DNA from: Allobosea sp. CRIB-10 | GTDB lineage: Bacteria; Pseudomonadota; Alphaproteobacteria; Rhizobiales; Beijerinckiaceae | NCBI RefSeq assembly: GCF_900112185.1 | Contig: NZ_FOKP01000025.1 | Coordinates: 1-64,000 of the forward strand | Reading direction: 5' to 3' | Length of the DNA: 64,000 nucleotides | Shown: one piece after another, positions 1 through 8,486 of the stretch | How positions within the stretch are numbered: the first letter of the stretch is position 1 | Layout of the letters: the number at the start of each line of letters is the position of its first letter | Translations under genes and position numbers: made by a program | The notes under the pieces: model-generated | Told to the model about the DNA's origin: nothing | Database searches by the model: none | What the model saw: only the letters and a program-made list of their open reading frames with translations

Positions 1-41
1 TGCGACCATTGCTCGTCATTCAACCAAAACAAGCGGCTCAT
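1..41 (-). CDS. IS5-family transposase, N-terminal fragment (cut by window edge)
   Basis: Only the first 13 codons are visible: M-S-R-L-F-W-L-N-D-E-Q-W-S. This is the characteristic opening of IS5-family (DDE, IS4/IS5 group) transposases common in alphaproteobacteria. A purine-rich ribosome site, GGGAGAGG, lies 7 to 15 bases upstream of the ATG. The gene runs away from guaA and off the left edge. The family call rests on this short motif and its position inside a disrupted integrase gene, so subgroup is not assigned. Confidence 0.55.
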   Translation of the reverse strand, partial: MSRLFWLNDEQWS

Positions 42-99
42 GGAACTTACCTCTCCCATGACCTGCTTGAATCACAAACTGGCCGTTGAGTTTAGACCC
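1..99 (-). mobile_element. End of an IS5-family insertion sequence (partial, runs off left edge)
   Basis: On the minus strand the integrase reading frame is normal up to position 100, then changes at GGGTCTAAAC (bases 99 to 90), the likely terminal repeat of an insertion sequence. The bases just outside it, CTA or CTAG (102-99), suit the TA-rich targets of IS5-group elements. About 60 bases further in is a good ribosome site (GGGAGAGG) and an ATG opening a transposase-like protein at 41. The far end and the second terminal repeat lie outside the window, so the exact boundary is an inference. Confidence 0.6.
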
Positions 100-483
100 T
101 AGCTCGCGCTCGAAGATCGAGCGGCGCATGGCCCTAGTGCTGTCCGCCATCGGTGCCCCGGTCAGCCACTTCTCGCCGAACTCGCCGAAGCTCTTCGCCT
201 CTTTGAGCCGACGCTTTTCTCGCTGCTTCTCGATAGCGGGAGAACGCCCCTCTCGGATCTCGCGCTTGGCGTCCAGGCACATCTCGCGTGCTCTCGCGAG
301 CGATATGCCATTTCGCCCGTACCTGCCGAAATAGACCGTCTCGCGGCGGCCATTGAGCCGGTAATCCAGACGAAATGAGATCGCGCCGCTCGGCATAATG
401 CGCACATACATGCCGTCGCGGTCTGTCACCTTGTACACTTTATTCTTTGGTTTCAACGCCTTAAGGGCAGCATCCGTCAACAT
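100..483 (-). pseudogene. Tyrosine recombinase (integrase) truncated by an insertion sequence
   Basis: The first ~128 residues match the arm-binding N-terminal domain (DUF4102 type) of P4-like tyrosine integrases: MLTDAALKALKPKNK, then RDGMYVRIMPSG, LDYRLNGRRE and FGRYG, followed by the SAM-like core-binding start around SFGEFGEKWL. The reading frame then runs into IS sequence and stops at 16, so the catalytic R-H-R-Y domain is missing here. The gene starts 292 bases from the guaA stop codon and points away from it, as expected for an island integrase next to its attachment site. It cannot make a working recombinase unless the rest lies beyond the IS and is restored by precise excision. Confidence 0.75.
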
Positions 484-500
484 TCCAGTACACCTCCAGA

Positions 501-612
501 AAAGTACCGTCAGGGTATTTTCCGAGGATCGCAGCGATAAAATCGGCTTTATATCAATGTGTTACATCAAAAAAAGTACCGCCACGAGCCTCATTTCTCA
601 CGACGGTACTTT
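501..612. repeat. Three copies of AAAGTACCGYC upstream of the integrase
   Basis: AAAGTACCGTC occurs at 501-511 and AAAGTACCGCC at 573-583 on the plus strand; AAAGTACCGTC occurs on the minus strand at 602-612. The second and third copies face each other and could form an imperfect hairpin. Short repeats between an integrase start codon and its attachment site are typical of arm-type integrase sites or excisionase sites. That role is inferred from position only. The rest of the 484-775 gap is AT-richer than the flanking genes and shows no convincing gene. Confidence 0.5.
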
Positions 613-775
613 CAAAAATTGAGCGGGACAACACGGGGCGGCCCGTCAGAGCGCACGAAAGACCCGATCGCTGCGCTGCGATAGGCCTCGAAAGCTTCTG
701 ATAAGTTTTATTTTTTATTTCAGCCACTTACAGCGAAGCGTGGCGCATTTTTGGATGCCCACGGATGGGCCTGAA

Positions 776-796
776 TCATTCCCACTCGATTGTGCC
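776..796 (-). other. Putative island attachment site: 3' end of guaA
   Basis: The last codons of guaA (reading ATCGAGTGGGAATGA on the minus strand) are a known insertion target for integrative islands and ICEs in Proteobacteria, including one of the recombination sites of tripartite symbiosis ICEs in Mesorhizobium. Here a P4-type integrase remnant lies beside exactly this end of the gene. No second copy of the core is visible between 1 and 775, so any partner site must be further left. Assignment is by position and family knowledge, not by a seen duplication. Confidence 0.45.
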
Positions 797-2353
797 GGGC
801 GGCTTGCTCGTCACGTCGTAGACCACCCGGTTGATGCCCTTGACCTCATTGATGATGCGGGTCGCCGTGCGGCCGAGGAAGGCCATGTCGTAGGGGTAGA
901 AGTCGGCCGTCATGCCGTCGACCGAGGTCACGGCGCGCAAGGCGCAGACATGGTCGTAGGTGCGATAATCGCCCATCACGCCGACGGTGCGCACCGGCAG
1001 CAGCACGGCGAAGGCCTGCCAGATCACGTCGTACAGCCCGGCCTTGCGGATCTCCTCGAGATAGATCGCATCGGCCTTGCGCAGGATGTCGAGCTTCTCC
1101 CTGGTTATCTCGCCAGGGCAGCGTATGGCGAGGCCCGGCCCCGGGAAGGGGTGGCGGCCGACGAAGGCTTCGGGCAGGCCGAGCTCGCGGCCGAGCACGC
1201 GGACCTCGTCCTTGAACAGTTCGCGCAGCGGCTCGACGAGCTTCATCTTCATGCGCTCGGGCAGGCCGCCGACATTGTGATGGCTCTTGATCGTCACCGA
1301 GGGGCCGCCCGAGAACGAGACGCTCTCGATCACGTCGGGATAGAGCGTGCCCTGGGCAAGGAAATCGGCGCCGCCCAGCTTGGCCGCCTCGGCGTCGAAG
1401 ACATCGATGAAGAGCCGGCCAATGGTCTTGCGCTTGGCCTCGGGATCAGAGCCGCATTTGGCGAGCTCGGAGAGGAAAAGCTCTTCCGCGTCAACATGGA
1501 CCAGCGGAATATTGTAGTGATCGCGGAACAGCGTCACCACCTGCTCGGCCTCGCCGAGGCGCATCAGGCCATGGTCGACGAAGACGCAGGTCAGCTGGTC
1601 GCCGATCGCCTCGTGGATCAGCACCGCTGCGACCGCCGAGTCGACGCCGCCGGAGAGCCCGCAGATCACCCGGCCCGTGCCGACCTGCTCGCGGATCTTC
1701 TTCTGCATCTCGGCCCGATAGGCCGCCATGCTCCAGTCCGGCTTGCAGCCGCAGATATCGACGACGAAGTTGCGCAGCAGCTTGCCGCCATCCGGAGTGT
1801 GCACCACCTCCGGGTGAAACATGGTCGAGTAGAAGCGCCTCTCCTCGTCGCTCGCGACCGCATAGGGCGCGTTCTCCGAGGTCGCCTTGACCGTGAAGCC
1901 GGCGGGGAGCTGCGTGACCCGGTCGCCATGGCTCATCCAGACCGGATAGCGCCCGCCCTGCTCCCAGACGCCGGCGAACAGTGCCGATGGGGTGACGATC
2001 TCGACATCGGCGCGGCCGAACTCGGCGGCATGGCCGCCCTCGACCTTGCCGCCGAGCTGATGCGCCATGGTCTGCTGGCCATAGCAGATGCCGAGCAGCG
2101 GCAGGCCGGAGGAGAACACCTCCTGCGGCGCGCGCGGCGAGTTCGCGTCCGGCACCGAGGCCGGGCCGCCGGAGAAGATCACGCCCTTGGGCTTCAGGCG
2201 CTGGAAAGCGTCGGAGGCCAACTGGAACGGGGCGATCTCGCAATAGACCCCGATCTCGCGCACGCGGCGCGCAATCAGCTGCGTCACCTGACTGCCGAAG
2301 TCGATGATCAGGATGGAGTCGTGATGGGCGGGGTGCTGGGGCTGGGCGCTCAT
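776..2353 (-). CDS. guaA: GMP synthase (glutamine-hydrolysing)
   Basis: Converts XMP, ATP and glutamine to GMP, the last step of guanine nucleotide synthesis. The 525-aa protein has a class I glutamine amidotransferase domain with nucleophile Cys90 in GICYGQQ and partners His180 and Glu182. An ATP-pyrophosphatase domain follows, with its P-loop SGGVDS at 234-239, then the C-terminal dimerisation domain ending IEWE. Length and order are standard. The 3' end faces an integrase remnant and appears intact. Confidence 0.98.
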   Translation of the reverse strand: MSAQPQHPAHHDSILIIDFGSQVTQLIARRVREIGVYCEIAPFQLASDAFQRLKPKGVIFSGGPASVPDANSPRAPQEVFSSGLPLLGICYGQQTMAHQLGGKVEGGHAAEFGRADVEIVTPSALFAGVWEQGGRYPVWMSHGDRVTQLPAGFTVKATSENAPYAVASDEERRFYSTMFHPEVVHTPDGGKLLRNFVVDICGCKPDWSMAAYRAEMQKKIREQVGTGRVICGLSGGVDSAVAAVLIHEAIGDQLTCVFVDHGLMRLGEAEQVVTLFRDHYNIPLVHVDAEELFLSELAKCGSDPEAKRKTIGRLFIDVFDAEAAKLGGADFLAQGTLYPDVIESVSFSGGPSVTIKSHHNVGGLPERMKMKLVEPLRELFKDEVRVLGRELGLPEAFVGRHPFPGPGLAIRCPGEITREKLDILRKADAIYLEEIRKAGLYDVIWQAFAVLLPVRTVGVMGDYRTYDHVCALRAVTSVDGMTADFYPYDMAFLGRTATRIINEVKGINRVVYDVTSKPPGTIEWE

Positions 2354-2427
2354 CGCGCCCGGTTACGCCATCGCGCGCGAGCGCGCAACGGCGCTGAGAG
2401 CGGATCAGGCCGGCATTAAGAGAAGCC

Positions 2428-2739
2428 TCAGGATGAGACGCGGTCGAGGAAGACCAGCCGCAGCGGCTCAGCCAGCAGGTTACCGGCCTTGGCGGCGAAG
2501 GCCTGGAAGTGCGGCGTCGCCTTGTGGAGGTCGAGGGCGGCAGAACTCGTGAATGCCTCGCGCATGTAGAAGGTGCCGGGCTCGTCACGCAGTTCGAACA
2601 GCACATAGTCGAGGCAGCCCGGCTCGGCCCGCGTCGGCTCGATCAGTGCGAGCAGGCTGTCGCGCAACGCCTCTCGCTGGCCGGGCTTTGCCTTCAGGAC
2701 TGCGATGGACACCAGAGTCTGGTCGATGGTCGGCGTCAT
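2428..2739 (-). CDS. Antibiotic biosynthesis monooxygenase (ABM) fold protein
   Basis: A 103-aa single-domain dimeric alpha/beta-barrel protein. Family signs are VLKAKPGQREALRD, the EPGCLDYVLFE strand, and FYMREAFTSSAALDLH before a C-terminal helix. Relatives are small quinol or heme monooxygenases or detoxifying enzymes; the substrate cannot be read from sequence. The start at 2739 is preferred over a longer frame to 2805 because AAGG lies 8 bases before this ATG and homology begins here. It sits between guaA and the rRNA methyltransferase gene, all on the same strand. Confidence 0.8.
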   Translation of the reverse strand: MTPTIDQTLVSIAVLKAKPGQREALRDSLLALIEPTRAEPGCLDYVLFELRDEPGTFYMREAFTSSAALDLHKATPHFQAFAAKAGNLLAEPLRLVFLDRVSS

Positions 2740-2855
2740 GGTCGGCACCTTGGCTGGGAAATATCCGGAGATGCAGCCCCAGTCTGCCCGGCGCAAGACG
2801 CACAAATCGCTCCCTTAGGAACAGGGCTGATACCGTCGCCGCGTTGGGGCAAGGC

Positions 2856-4154
2856 TCAGCCCGATGCCGAAAGGCAGCTCAGATAGAATCCGTCCGTCCC
2901 GGTCCGGCGCGGCGAGAGCTGCAGGCCGAAGCGGGTGGCGAAGCGGGCGAGCAGGCCGAAATCGACCTCGCCGGTATCGAGCAGCGAGCGCGTCGCGACC
3001 GGGGCGAAGCCGGGATGGCGCGCCAGGAAGGCCTCGATCGCGCCGTCGTTCTCCTCCGGCAGCATCGAGCAGGTGATGTAGGCGATGCGCCCGCCCGGCT
3101 TCACCAGCCCGGCGGCGCGCGCGAGCACCTGAGCCTGCTCCTTCACGCGCTCGGCCAAGGCCCCCGGCCTCACCCGCAATTTGGCATCCGGATTGCGCCG
3201 CCAGGTGCCGGAGCCGGTGCAGGGCGCATCGACGAGCACCAGGTCGATCGTGCCGGCGAGATCGGCGAGCGCATCATGCCCTCGGCTCTTGGGCACGCGG
3301 ACCTCGACATTGGCGGCGCCCGAGCGGGTGAGCCGGTCATGCAGCGGCGCCAGCCGGCGGCTGTCGAGATCGGTGGCGAAGAGGCGTCCTTTGCCCCCAA
3401 GCACCGCGGCGAGCGCCAGCGTCTTGCCGCCGGCGCCGGCGCAGAGGTCGACGACGCTCATGCCCGGCTGCGCCCCGGCGAGCAGGGTCACAAGCTGCGA
3501 GCCCTCGTCCTGGATCTCGAACTCGCCGTTGAAGAAGCTCGGTTCGCTCTGCAGCGATGGGCCGCGGCCGTCGGGTCCGGGCAGGAAGCGCAGGGCGTCG
3601 GGCGACCAGGCGCCCGGCTCGGGCTGAAGATGAGCCAGCGCGGCACGCAACCTGTCGCGATCGGTCTTCAGCCGATTGGCGCGGATATCGGCCGGCGCCC
3701 TGCCCGCCAGGGCCTGGCCTTCGGCGACCGCGTCATCGCCGAAGCCGGCCATGAAGGAAGGCCAGAGCCAGTCAGGCACATCCGCCCGCGCCCAACCCGG
3801 TGAGGCGTTGAGGTCGAAGGCGGCGAGCCCCGCGACCTCGAACTCGGTCAGCGGCGCCGGCGCGTGAGTCTGTCCGCTGAAGAGGTCGGAGATCTCCTCG
3901 ACGCCCATCCCGCGCTGGCTGACCAGCATGCCGAGCACGAGCGCCCGCGGCGTCTCCTCGCCAAGCGCATGGGCCGAAGAGGCACGCCGGCGCAAAGCGT
4001 CGTAGACCAGCGAGGCGACGGCGGCGCGGTCCTTCGAACCGGCGAAACGGCGCGACAGCCCCCAATCCTTCAGCGCATCGGCCGCCGGGCGCCGACGCTC
4101 GATCAGGTCCGTCAGGACCTCGATGGCGGCGCTGATGCGGGCGGCTGGCGTCAT
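2856..4154 (-). CDS. rsmB: RsmB/NOP-family rRNA (cytosine-5) methyltransferase
   Basis: Likely methylates a cytosine of 16S rRNA using S-adenosylmethionine. The 432-aa protein has an N-terminal NusB-like RNA-binding part, then a Rossmann methyltransferase with the SAM loop DLCAGAGGKT at 236-245. It carries the two-cysteine signature of this class: DAPC at 309-312 and TCSM at 361-364. Placement just upstream of guaA in the same orientation is common in alphaproteobacteria. Whether its target is C967 (RsmB proper) or another site is not shown by the sequence. Confidence 0.9.
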   Translation of the reverse strand: MTPAARISAAIEVLTDLIERRRPAADALKDWGLSRRFAGSKDRAAVASLVYDALRRRASSAHALGEETPRALVLGMLVSQRGMGVEEISDLFSGQTHAPAPLTEFEVAGLAAFDLNASPGWARADVPDWLWPSFMAGFGDDAVAEGQALAGRAPADIRANRLKTDRDRLRAALAHLQPEPGAWSPDALRFLPGPDGRGPSLQSEPSFFNGEFEIQDEGSQLVTLLAGAQPGMSVVDLCAGAGGKTLALAAVLGGKGRLFATDLDSRRLAPLHDRLTRSGAANVEVRVPKSRGHDALADLAGTIDLVLVDAPCTGSGTWRRNPDAKLRVRPGALAERVKEQAQVLARAAGLVKPGGRIAYITCSMLPEENDGAIEAFLARHPGFAPVATRSLLDTGEVDFGLLARFATRFGLQLSPRRTGTDGFYLSCLSASG

Positions 4155-4307
4155 ATCCTGTGATTCCTGTCACTGCGCTGCAATACTGCCGGTGCGGGCG
4201 CGATCTGGAACGATTCCGAAGCGCGAGAGCACCCTTGACGCCCTCGTCCCACAGGGCGCAAGACGATACAACTCCTTCCGCAACGCCAACCGCCTGGGAT
4301 CCCTGTA

Positions 4308-4445
4308 ATGACCGCCCTCTCCCGCCTCTCCCTCGCCGGCCTGTTCTGCCTGTCGCTCGCCGCCTGCGCCACCCAGCCGGTCGACACCACGCCGCCGCCG
4401 GCCAAGCGTCTCGACGCCAAGACCACGCTGGAAGGCCGCCGCTGA
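4308..4445 (+). CDS. Small lipoprotein, 45 aa
   Basis: The frame reads a hydrophobic leader ending in the lipobox L-A-A-C at residues 17-20, then a short Pro/Thr-rich tail (QPVDTTPPPAKRLDAK) and stop. That is the pattern of a tiny lipid-anchored envelope protein with about 26 residues after the cysteine. It resembles the small lipoproteins of alphaproteobacteria in form only; no family is assigned. It has no same-strand partner immediately upstream, and the upstream gene is divergent. A 9-bp stem with a 14-base loop (4456-4487) follows the stop. Confidence 0.7.
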   Translation: MTALSRLSLAGLFCLSLAACATQPVDTTPPPAKRLDAKTTLEGRR

Positions 4446-4626
4446 GATTTCCGGAAGGCGCTCGCAGCCATAAGGCATCGAGCGCCTCGCCAATTCCCGA
4501 TACTCTCCTTCGCGGCGTTCATAACCGCGCCGTCGCGGCGCCGCGCAGGAGCAAGACGCCTTCACCGGCCTGTCATATCCGCCGAGCAGTTTCGCCGCCT
4601 TCCGCAGGAAACGAGGATCGGACGAG

Positions 4627-5790
4627 ATGAAGCCCCTGTTGCAGCCGGCGACGATGCTGGCGACCCTTGCCCTCGCACTGGCCGCGCCGGCTCTGGCGCA
4701 AAGCCCGGCCCCGACCCTCGACGGCAAGCCGGCCTTGATCGTCGGCCATCGCGGCGCCAGTGGCTACCTGCCCGAGCACACGCTCGAAGCCTACAAGCTC
4801 GCGATCGAGCACGGCGTCGACTTCATCGAGCCGGATCTAGTCTCGACCAAGGATGGTCATCTCGTGGTTCGCCACGAGCCGATGCTGTCGGGCACCACCG
4901 ATGTCTCGACCCGGCCGGAATTCGCCGCGCGCAAGACCACACGCAAGGTCGACGGCGTCGACACCAGCGACTGGTTCGCCTCCGACTTCACGCTCGCAGA
5001 GATCAAGACGCTGCGGGCCAAGCAGGCCTTCGCCGACCGCGACCAGTCGCATAACGGCAAATACGAGATCCCGACGCTCCAGCAGGTCATCGACCTCGCC
5101 AAGGCCGAAAGCAGCCGCACCGGCCGTACGATCGGCATCTATCCCGAGATCAAGCACTCGACCTTCCACTCGGCCCTGGGCCTGGCGATCGAGGATAAGC
5201 TGCTCGATCAGCTCAAGGCCGCCGGCTGGAGCGAGAAGGCCTCGCCTGTCTTCATCCAGAGCTTCGAGACGGCCAACCTCAAATATCTGCGCGGCAAGAC
5301 GCAGCTGCGCCTGATCCAGCTCGTCGACGCCGACGATGTCGACAAGGATGGCGGCATCGTGCTCGCCGCCCCGTTCGACAAGCCCTACGACTTCGTCGTC
5401 ACCGGCGACAAGCGCAGCTTCAAGGATCTCGTCACCGCCGAGGGGCTGAAGGAGATCAAGACCTATGCCGACGGCGTCGGCCCCTGGAAGCCATATCTGA
5501 TGCCGGCCAAGCAGGTGCTCGGCGACGACGGCAAGCCGCGCGACCTCAATGGCGACGGCGCCATCGACGAGCGCGACCGCGTGCTGCTACCGCCGACCGA
5601 CGTCGTCAAGAACGCCCACGCCGCCGGCCTCTTGGTCCACAGCTGGGCCTTCCGCAGCGAGCCCAAGCGCCTCGCCTCCGACTTCAAGGGCGATCCGGCT
5701 GCCGAGTACAAGGCGTTCCTGGCGCTCGGCATCGACGGGCTGTTCTCCGACTTCCCGGATCACGCCGTAAAGGCGCGCGACGCGAAGTAA
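4627..5790 (+). CDS. glpQ: Periplasmic glycerophosphodiester phosphodiesterase
   Basis: Hydrolyses glycerophosphodiesters to glycerol 3-phosphate and an alcohol. The 387-aa protein opens with a Sec signal peptide cut near ALAQ-SPA (about residue 25). GDPD landmarks follow: VGHRGASG (His41, Arg42), FIEPDLVSTKDG (Glu68, Asp70) and RHEP (His83). Length and layout resemble secreted GlpQ. Around residue 306 there is a DLNGDGAIDERD loop that looks like an EF-hand or dockerin calcium loop, inside the region before the final barrel strands. A strong hairpin follows the stop. Confidence 0.92.
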   Translation: MKPLLQPATMLATLALALAAPALAQSPAPTLDGKPALIVGHRGASGYLPEHTLEAYKLAIEHGVDFIEPDLVSTKDGHLVVRHEPMLSGTTDVSTRPEFAARKTTRKVDGVDTSDWFASDFTLAEIKTLRAKQAFADRDQSHNGKYEIPTLQQVIDLAKAESSRTGRTIGIYPEIKHSTFHSALGLAIEDKLLDQLKAAGWSEKASPVFIQSFETANLKYLRGKTQLRLIQLVDADDVDKDGGIVLAAPFDKPYDFVVTGDKRSFKDLVTAEGLKEIKTYADGVGPWKPYLMPAKQVLGDDGKPRDLNGDGAIDERDRVLLPPTDVVKNAHAAGLLVHSWAFRSEPKRLASDFKGDPAAEYKAFLALGIDGLFSDFPDHAVKARDAK

Positions 5791-5805
5791 CCACCAGACA
5801 AAACA

Positions 5806-5836
5806 AGACCGCCGCACCGACTGGGTGCGGCGGTCT
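5806..5836. terminator. Hairpin between converging genes
   Basis: A perfect 13-bp stem (5806-5818 with 5824-5836) around a 5-base loop. It lies 15 bases after the glpQ stop and 33 before the stop of the opposing gene. There is no T run on either side, so it may act as a barrier or mRNA 3'-end protector rather than a classic intrinsic terminator. Confidence 0.7.
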
Positions 5837-5869
5837 CATCGACACAACTAGACTGAACTCAACTCACGC

Positions 5870-6151
5870 TTAGTCGCAGACGCGTGTGGTGCGACGCACC
5901 TCCCCGCGCGGGGTCTCGCGGACCTGGGTCACGGTGCGGCAATCACGCTCGGCGCGATACGCCCTGCGACGCTCCCAGCGGTCACGCTCGCGCCAGCGCT
6001 CCTCGCGCCGGATTTCCCGATCGACAGCGCGCTCGCGCGGCGAGCGCGGGTCGACCGAAACGCCGCCGGGACCGATATTGATCGACTGGGCATAGGCACC
6101 GGCACTGCCGAGCAGCAGACCGGCCACAAGAGTCGAAGCAAGCAGTTTCAT
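5870..6151 (-). CDS. Small exported Arg-rich protein of unknown function
   Basis: A 93-aa protein with a clear signal peptide (MKLLASTLVAGLLLGSAGAYAQ). A short Gly/Pro linker is followed by a strongly charged helix rich in Arg and Glu (REIRREERWRERDRWERRR), and a C-terminal segment with two cysteines, CRTVTQ and RVCD, that could form one disulfide. GGAGG six bases before the ATG at 6151 fixes the start. Proteins of this build are frequent in Rhizobiales but I do not know a function. Confidence 0.75.
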   Translation of the reverse strand: MKLLASTLVAGLLLGSAGAYAQSINIGPGGVSVDPRSPRERAVDREIRREERWRERDRWERRRAYRAERDCRTVTQVRETPRGEVRRTTRVCD

Positions 6152-6237
6152 CGGCTTTCCTCCATTGTCGGGAAAAGCAACGATAAGGGCCGGCAAAGGT
6201 TCCCTATCGAGACCGCCTCGAAAATCGTCCCGCCAAC

Positions 6238-6264
6238 GAAAACGGCGCCCGCAAGGGGCGCCGT
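6238..6264 (-). terminator. Intrinsic terminator of the aap operon
   Basis: A 9-bp GC stem (6242-6250 with 6256-6264), followed on the minus strand by TTTTCGTT, 26 bases after the aapP stop codon. It is correctly placed and oriented to end the aapJQMP transcript. Confidence 0.75.
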
Positions 6265-6289
6265 CGCAGCAGGAAGCTGGCTGGCCGGA

Positions 6290-7084
<795 letters not shown>

Positions 7085-7096
7085 CGTTTTATCCCC

Positions 7097-8476
7097 TCAA
7101 CGCTTCTGGCCGGCGGCGAGCCGCTTCTCGACCGCGATCGAGTAGCGAGACATGCCCCAGCAACACAGGAAATAGAAAATCGCGGCGAATGCATAGCCCG
7201 TCGCGCGGGTCGTCGGCGTCGCCCAGGTCGGGTCGACCAGGGTCGCCTCGATGGTGCGCAGGAAGTCGAAGATGCCGACGATGGTGACCAGCGTCGTATC
7301 CTTGAACAGCCCGATGAAGGTGTTGACGATGCCCGGGATCACGATCCGCAGCGCCTGCGGCAGGATGATCAGCCGCATCATGCTCCAATAGCCGAGGCCG
7401 AGCGACATCGCGCCCTCGTACTGGCCCTTGGGCATCGCCTGCAGGCCGCCGCGCACCACCTCCGCCATATAGGCGGCGGCGAAGAGCGCAACGCCGACCA
7501 GCGGGCGCAGCAGCCGGTCCGGCGAATATTCCTGCGGCACGAACAGCGGCAGCATGGTGTTGGCCATGAACAGCACGGTGATCAGCGGCACGCCGCGGAC
7601 GAACTCGATGAAGATCACCGAGAGCAGCTGGACGATCGGCAACCTGGAGCGCCGCCCCAATGCCAGGACCACGCCGAGCGGCAGCGAGAAGACGATGCCA
7701 ACCGCCGCGATCAGGAAGGTGACGGTCATGCCGCCCCAGAGGCCGGTATCGACCCTTGGCAGTCCGGGGCCGCTCGCCAGCAGGCTGAGGAAGGCGAAGA
7801 CGACGAGCGCGAACAGCACGAGCTGCTTCGGCCCGAAGAAGCGCTTCCAGACCGGCAGCTGCTCGACCACCGCCAGAGCGGCGTCGCCGATGTAGAAGCG
7901 GACGATCTGCGGCACGAAGGACAGGATGACGTAGAGCGCGGCGAGCGCCAGCGTGACAATCATGCAGGTGCGCAGGAAATTTTCCGCGCCGGCGCCGCCG
8001 AGCAGCAGCACATAGGCGGAGATCGGCAGCAGCACGAAGAAGAAGAAGATGCCGAGCTTCTTCTTGGGCGCACTCGTCCAGAGCAGCCAGGCCACGCCGA
8101 GCGCGAACATCACGAAGACGATGTTCACGCGCCAGCGCTGGTTGATCGGGTAGGAGCCGTAGATGAAGTACTGGAAGCGGTCGGCGATATAGGCCCAGCA
8201 GGCACCGACCGGCCGGCCGACCTTGTCGGCAAGGCAGGCGTCGCGATTGGTGCCGGACCAGACCGCATCGAGGAAGTAGAAGCGGATCAGCCCCGGAACC
8301 GAGTCGATGACGAGATAAAGGCAAAGCAGCGTCAGCGCGATGTTGAGCGGGCTGGAGAGCAAATGCTGCCTGATCCAGGCGAGCGGGCCGGCGACGGAGA
8401 GCGGCGCCGGTTGCTGCTCCAGCGTCTCTTTGCGGACGAAGGCGTAGGGAGCCATTTCGGTGGTTGCGTCGGTCAT
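7097..8476 (-). CDS. aapM: General L-amino-acid ABC transporter, permease
   Basis: Inner-membrane permease, 459 aa, with the extended N-terminal region that distinguishes AapM/BztC from ordinary HisM-type permeases: about five predicted membrane segments before the conserved permease domain. The latter carries the EAA loop GLQAMPKGQYEGAMSLGLGY. Its stop is 12 bases before aapP and its start 10 bases after the aapQ stop, so the three are translated from one message. Confidence 0.95.
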   Translation of the reverse strand: MTDATTEMAPYAFVRKETLEQQPAPLSVAGPLAWIRQHLLSSPLNIALTLLCLYLVIDSVPGLIRFYFLDAVWSGTNRDACLADKVGRPVGACWAYIADRFQYFIYGSYPINQRWRVNIVFVMFALGVAWLLWTSAPKKKLGIFFFFVLLPISAYVLLLGGAGAENFLRTCMIVTLALAALYVILSFVPQIVRFYIGDAALAVVEQLPVWKRFFGPKQLVLFALVVFAFLSLLASGPGLPRVDTGLWGGMTVTFLIAAVGIVFSLPLGVVLALGRRSRLPIVQLLSVIFIEFVRGVPLITVLFMANTMLPLFVPQEYSPDRLLRPLVGVALFAAAYMAEVVRGGLQAMPKGQYEGAMSLGLGYWSMMRLIILPQALRIVIPGIVNTFIGLFKDTTLVTIVGIFDFLRTIEATLVDPTWATPTTRATGYAFAAIFYFLCCWGMSRYSIAVEKRLAAGQKR

Positions 8477-8486
8477 CGGGGCGCCC

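Noticed and set aside
740..2419. 559-codon open frame on the plus strand
   Set aside because: It is the antisense shadow of guaA, made of low-complexity Ala/Arg/Asp/His sequence with no domain pattern.
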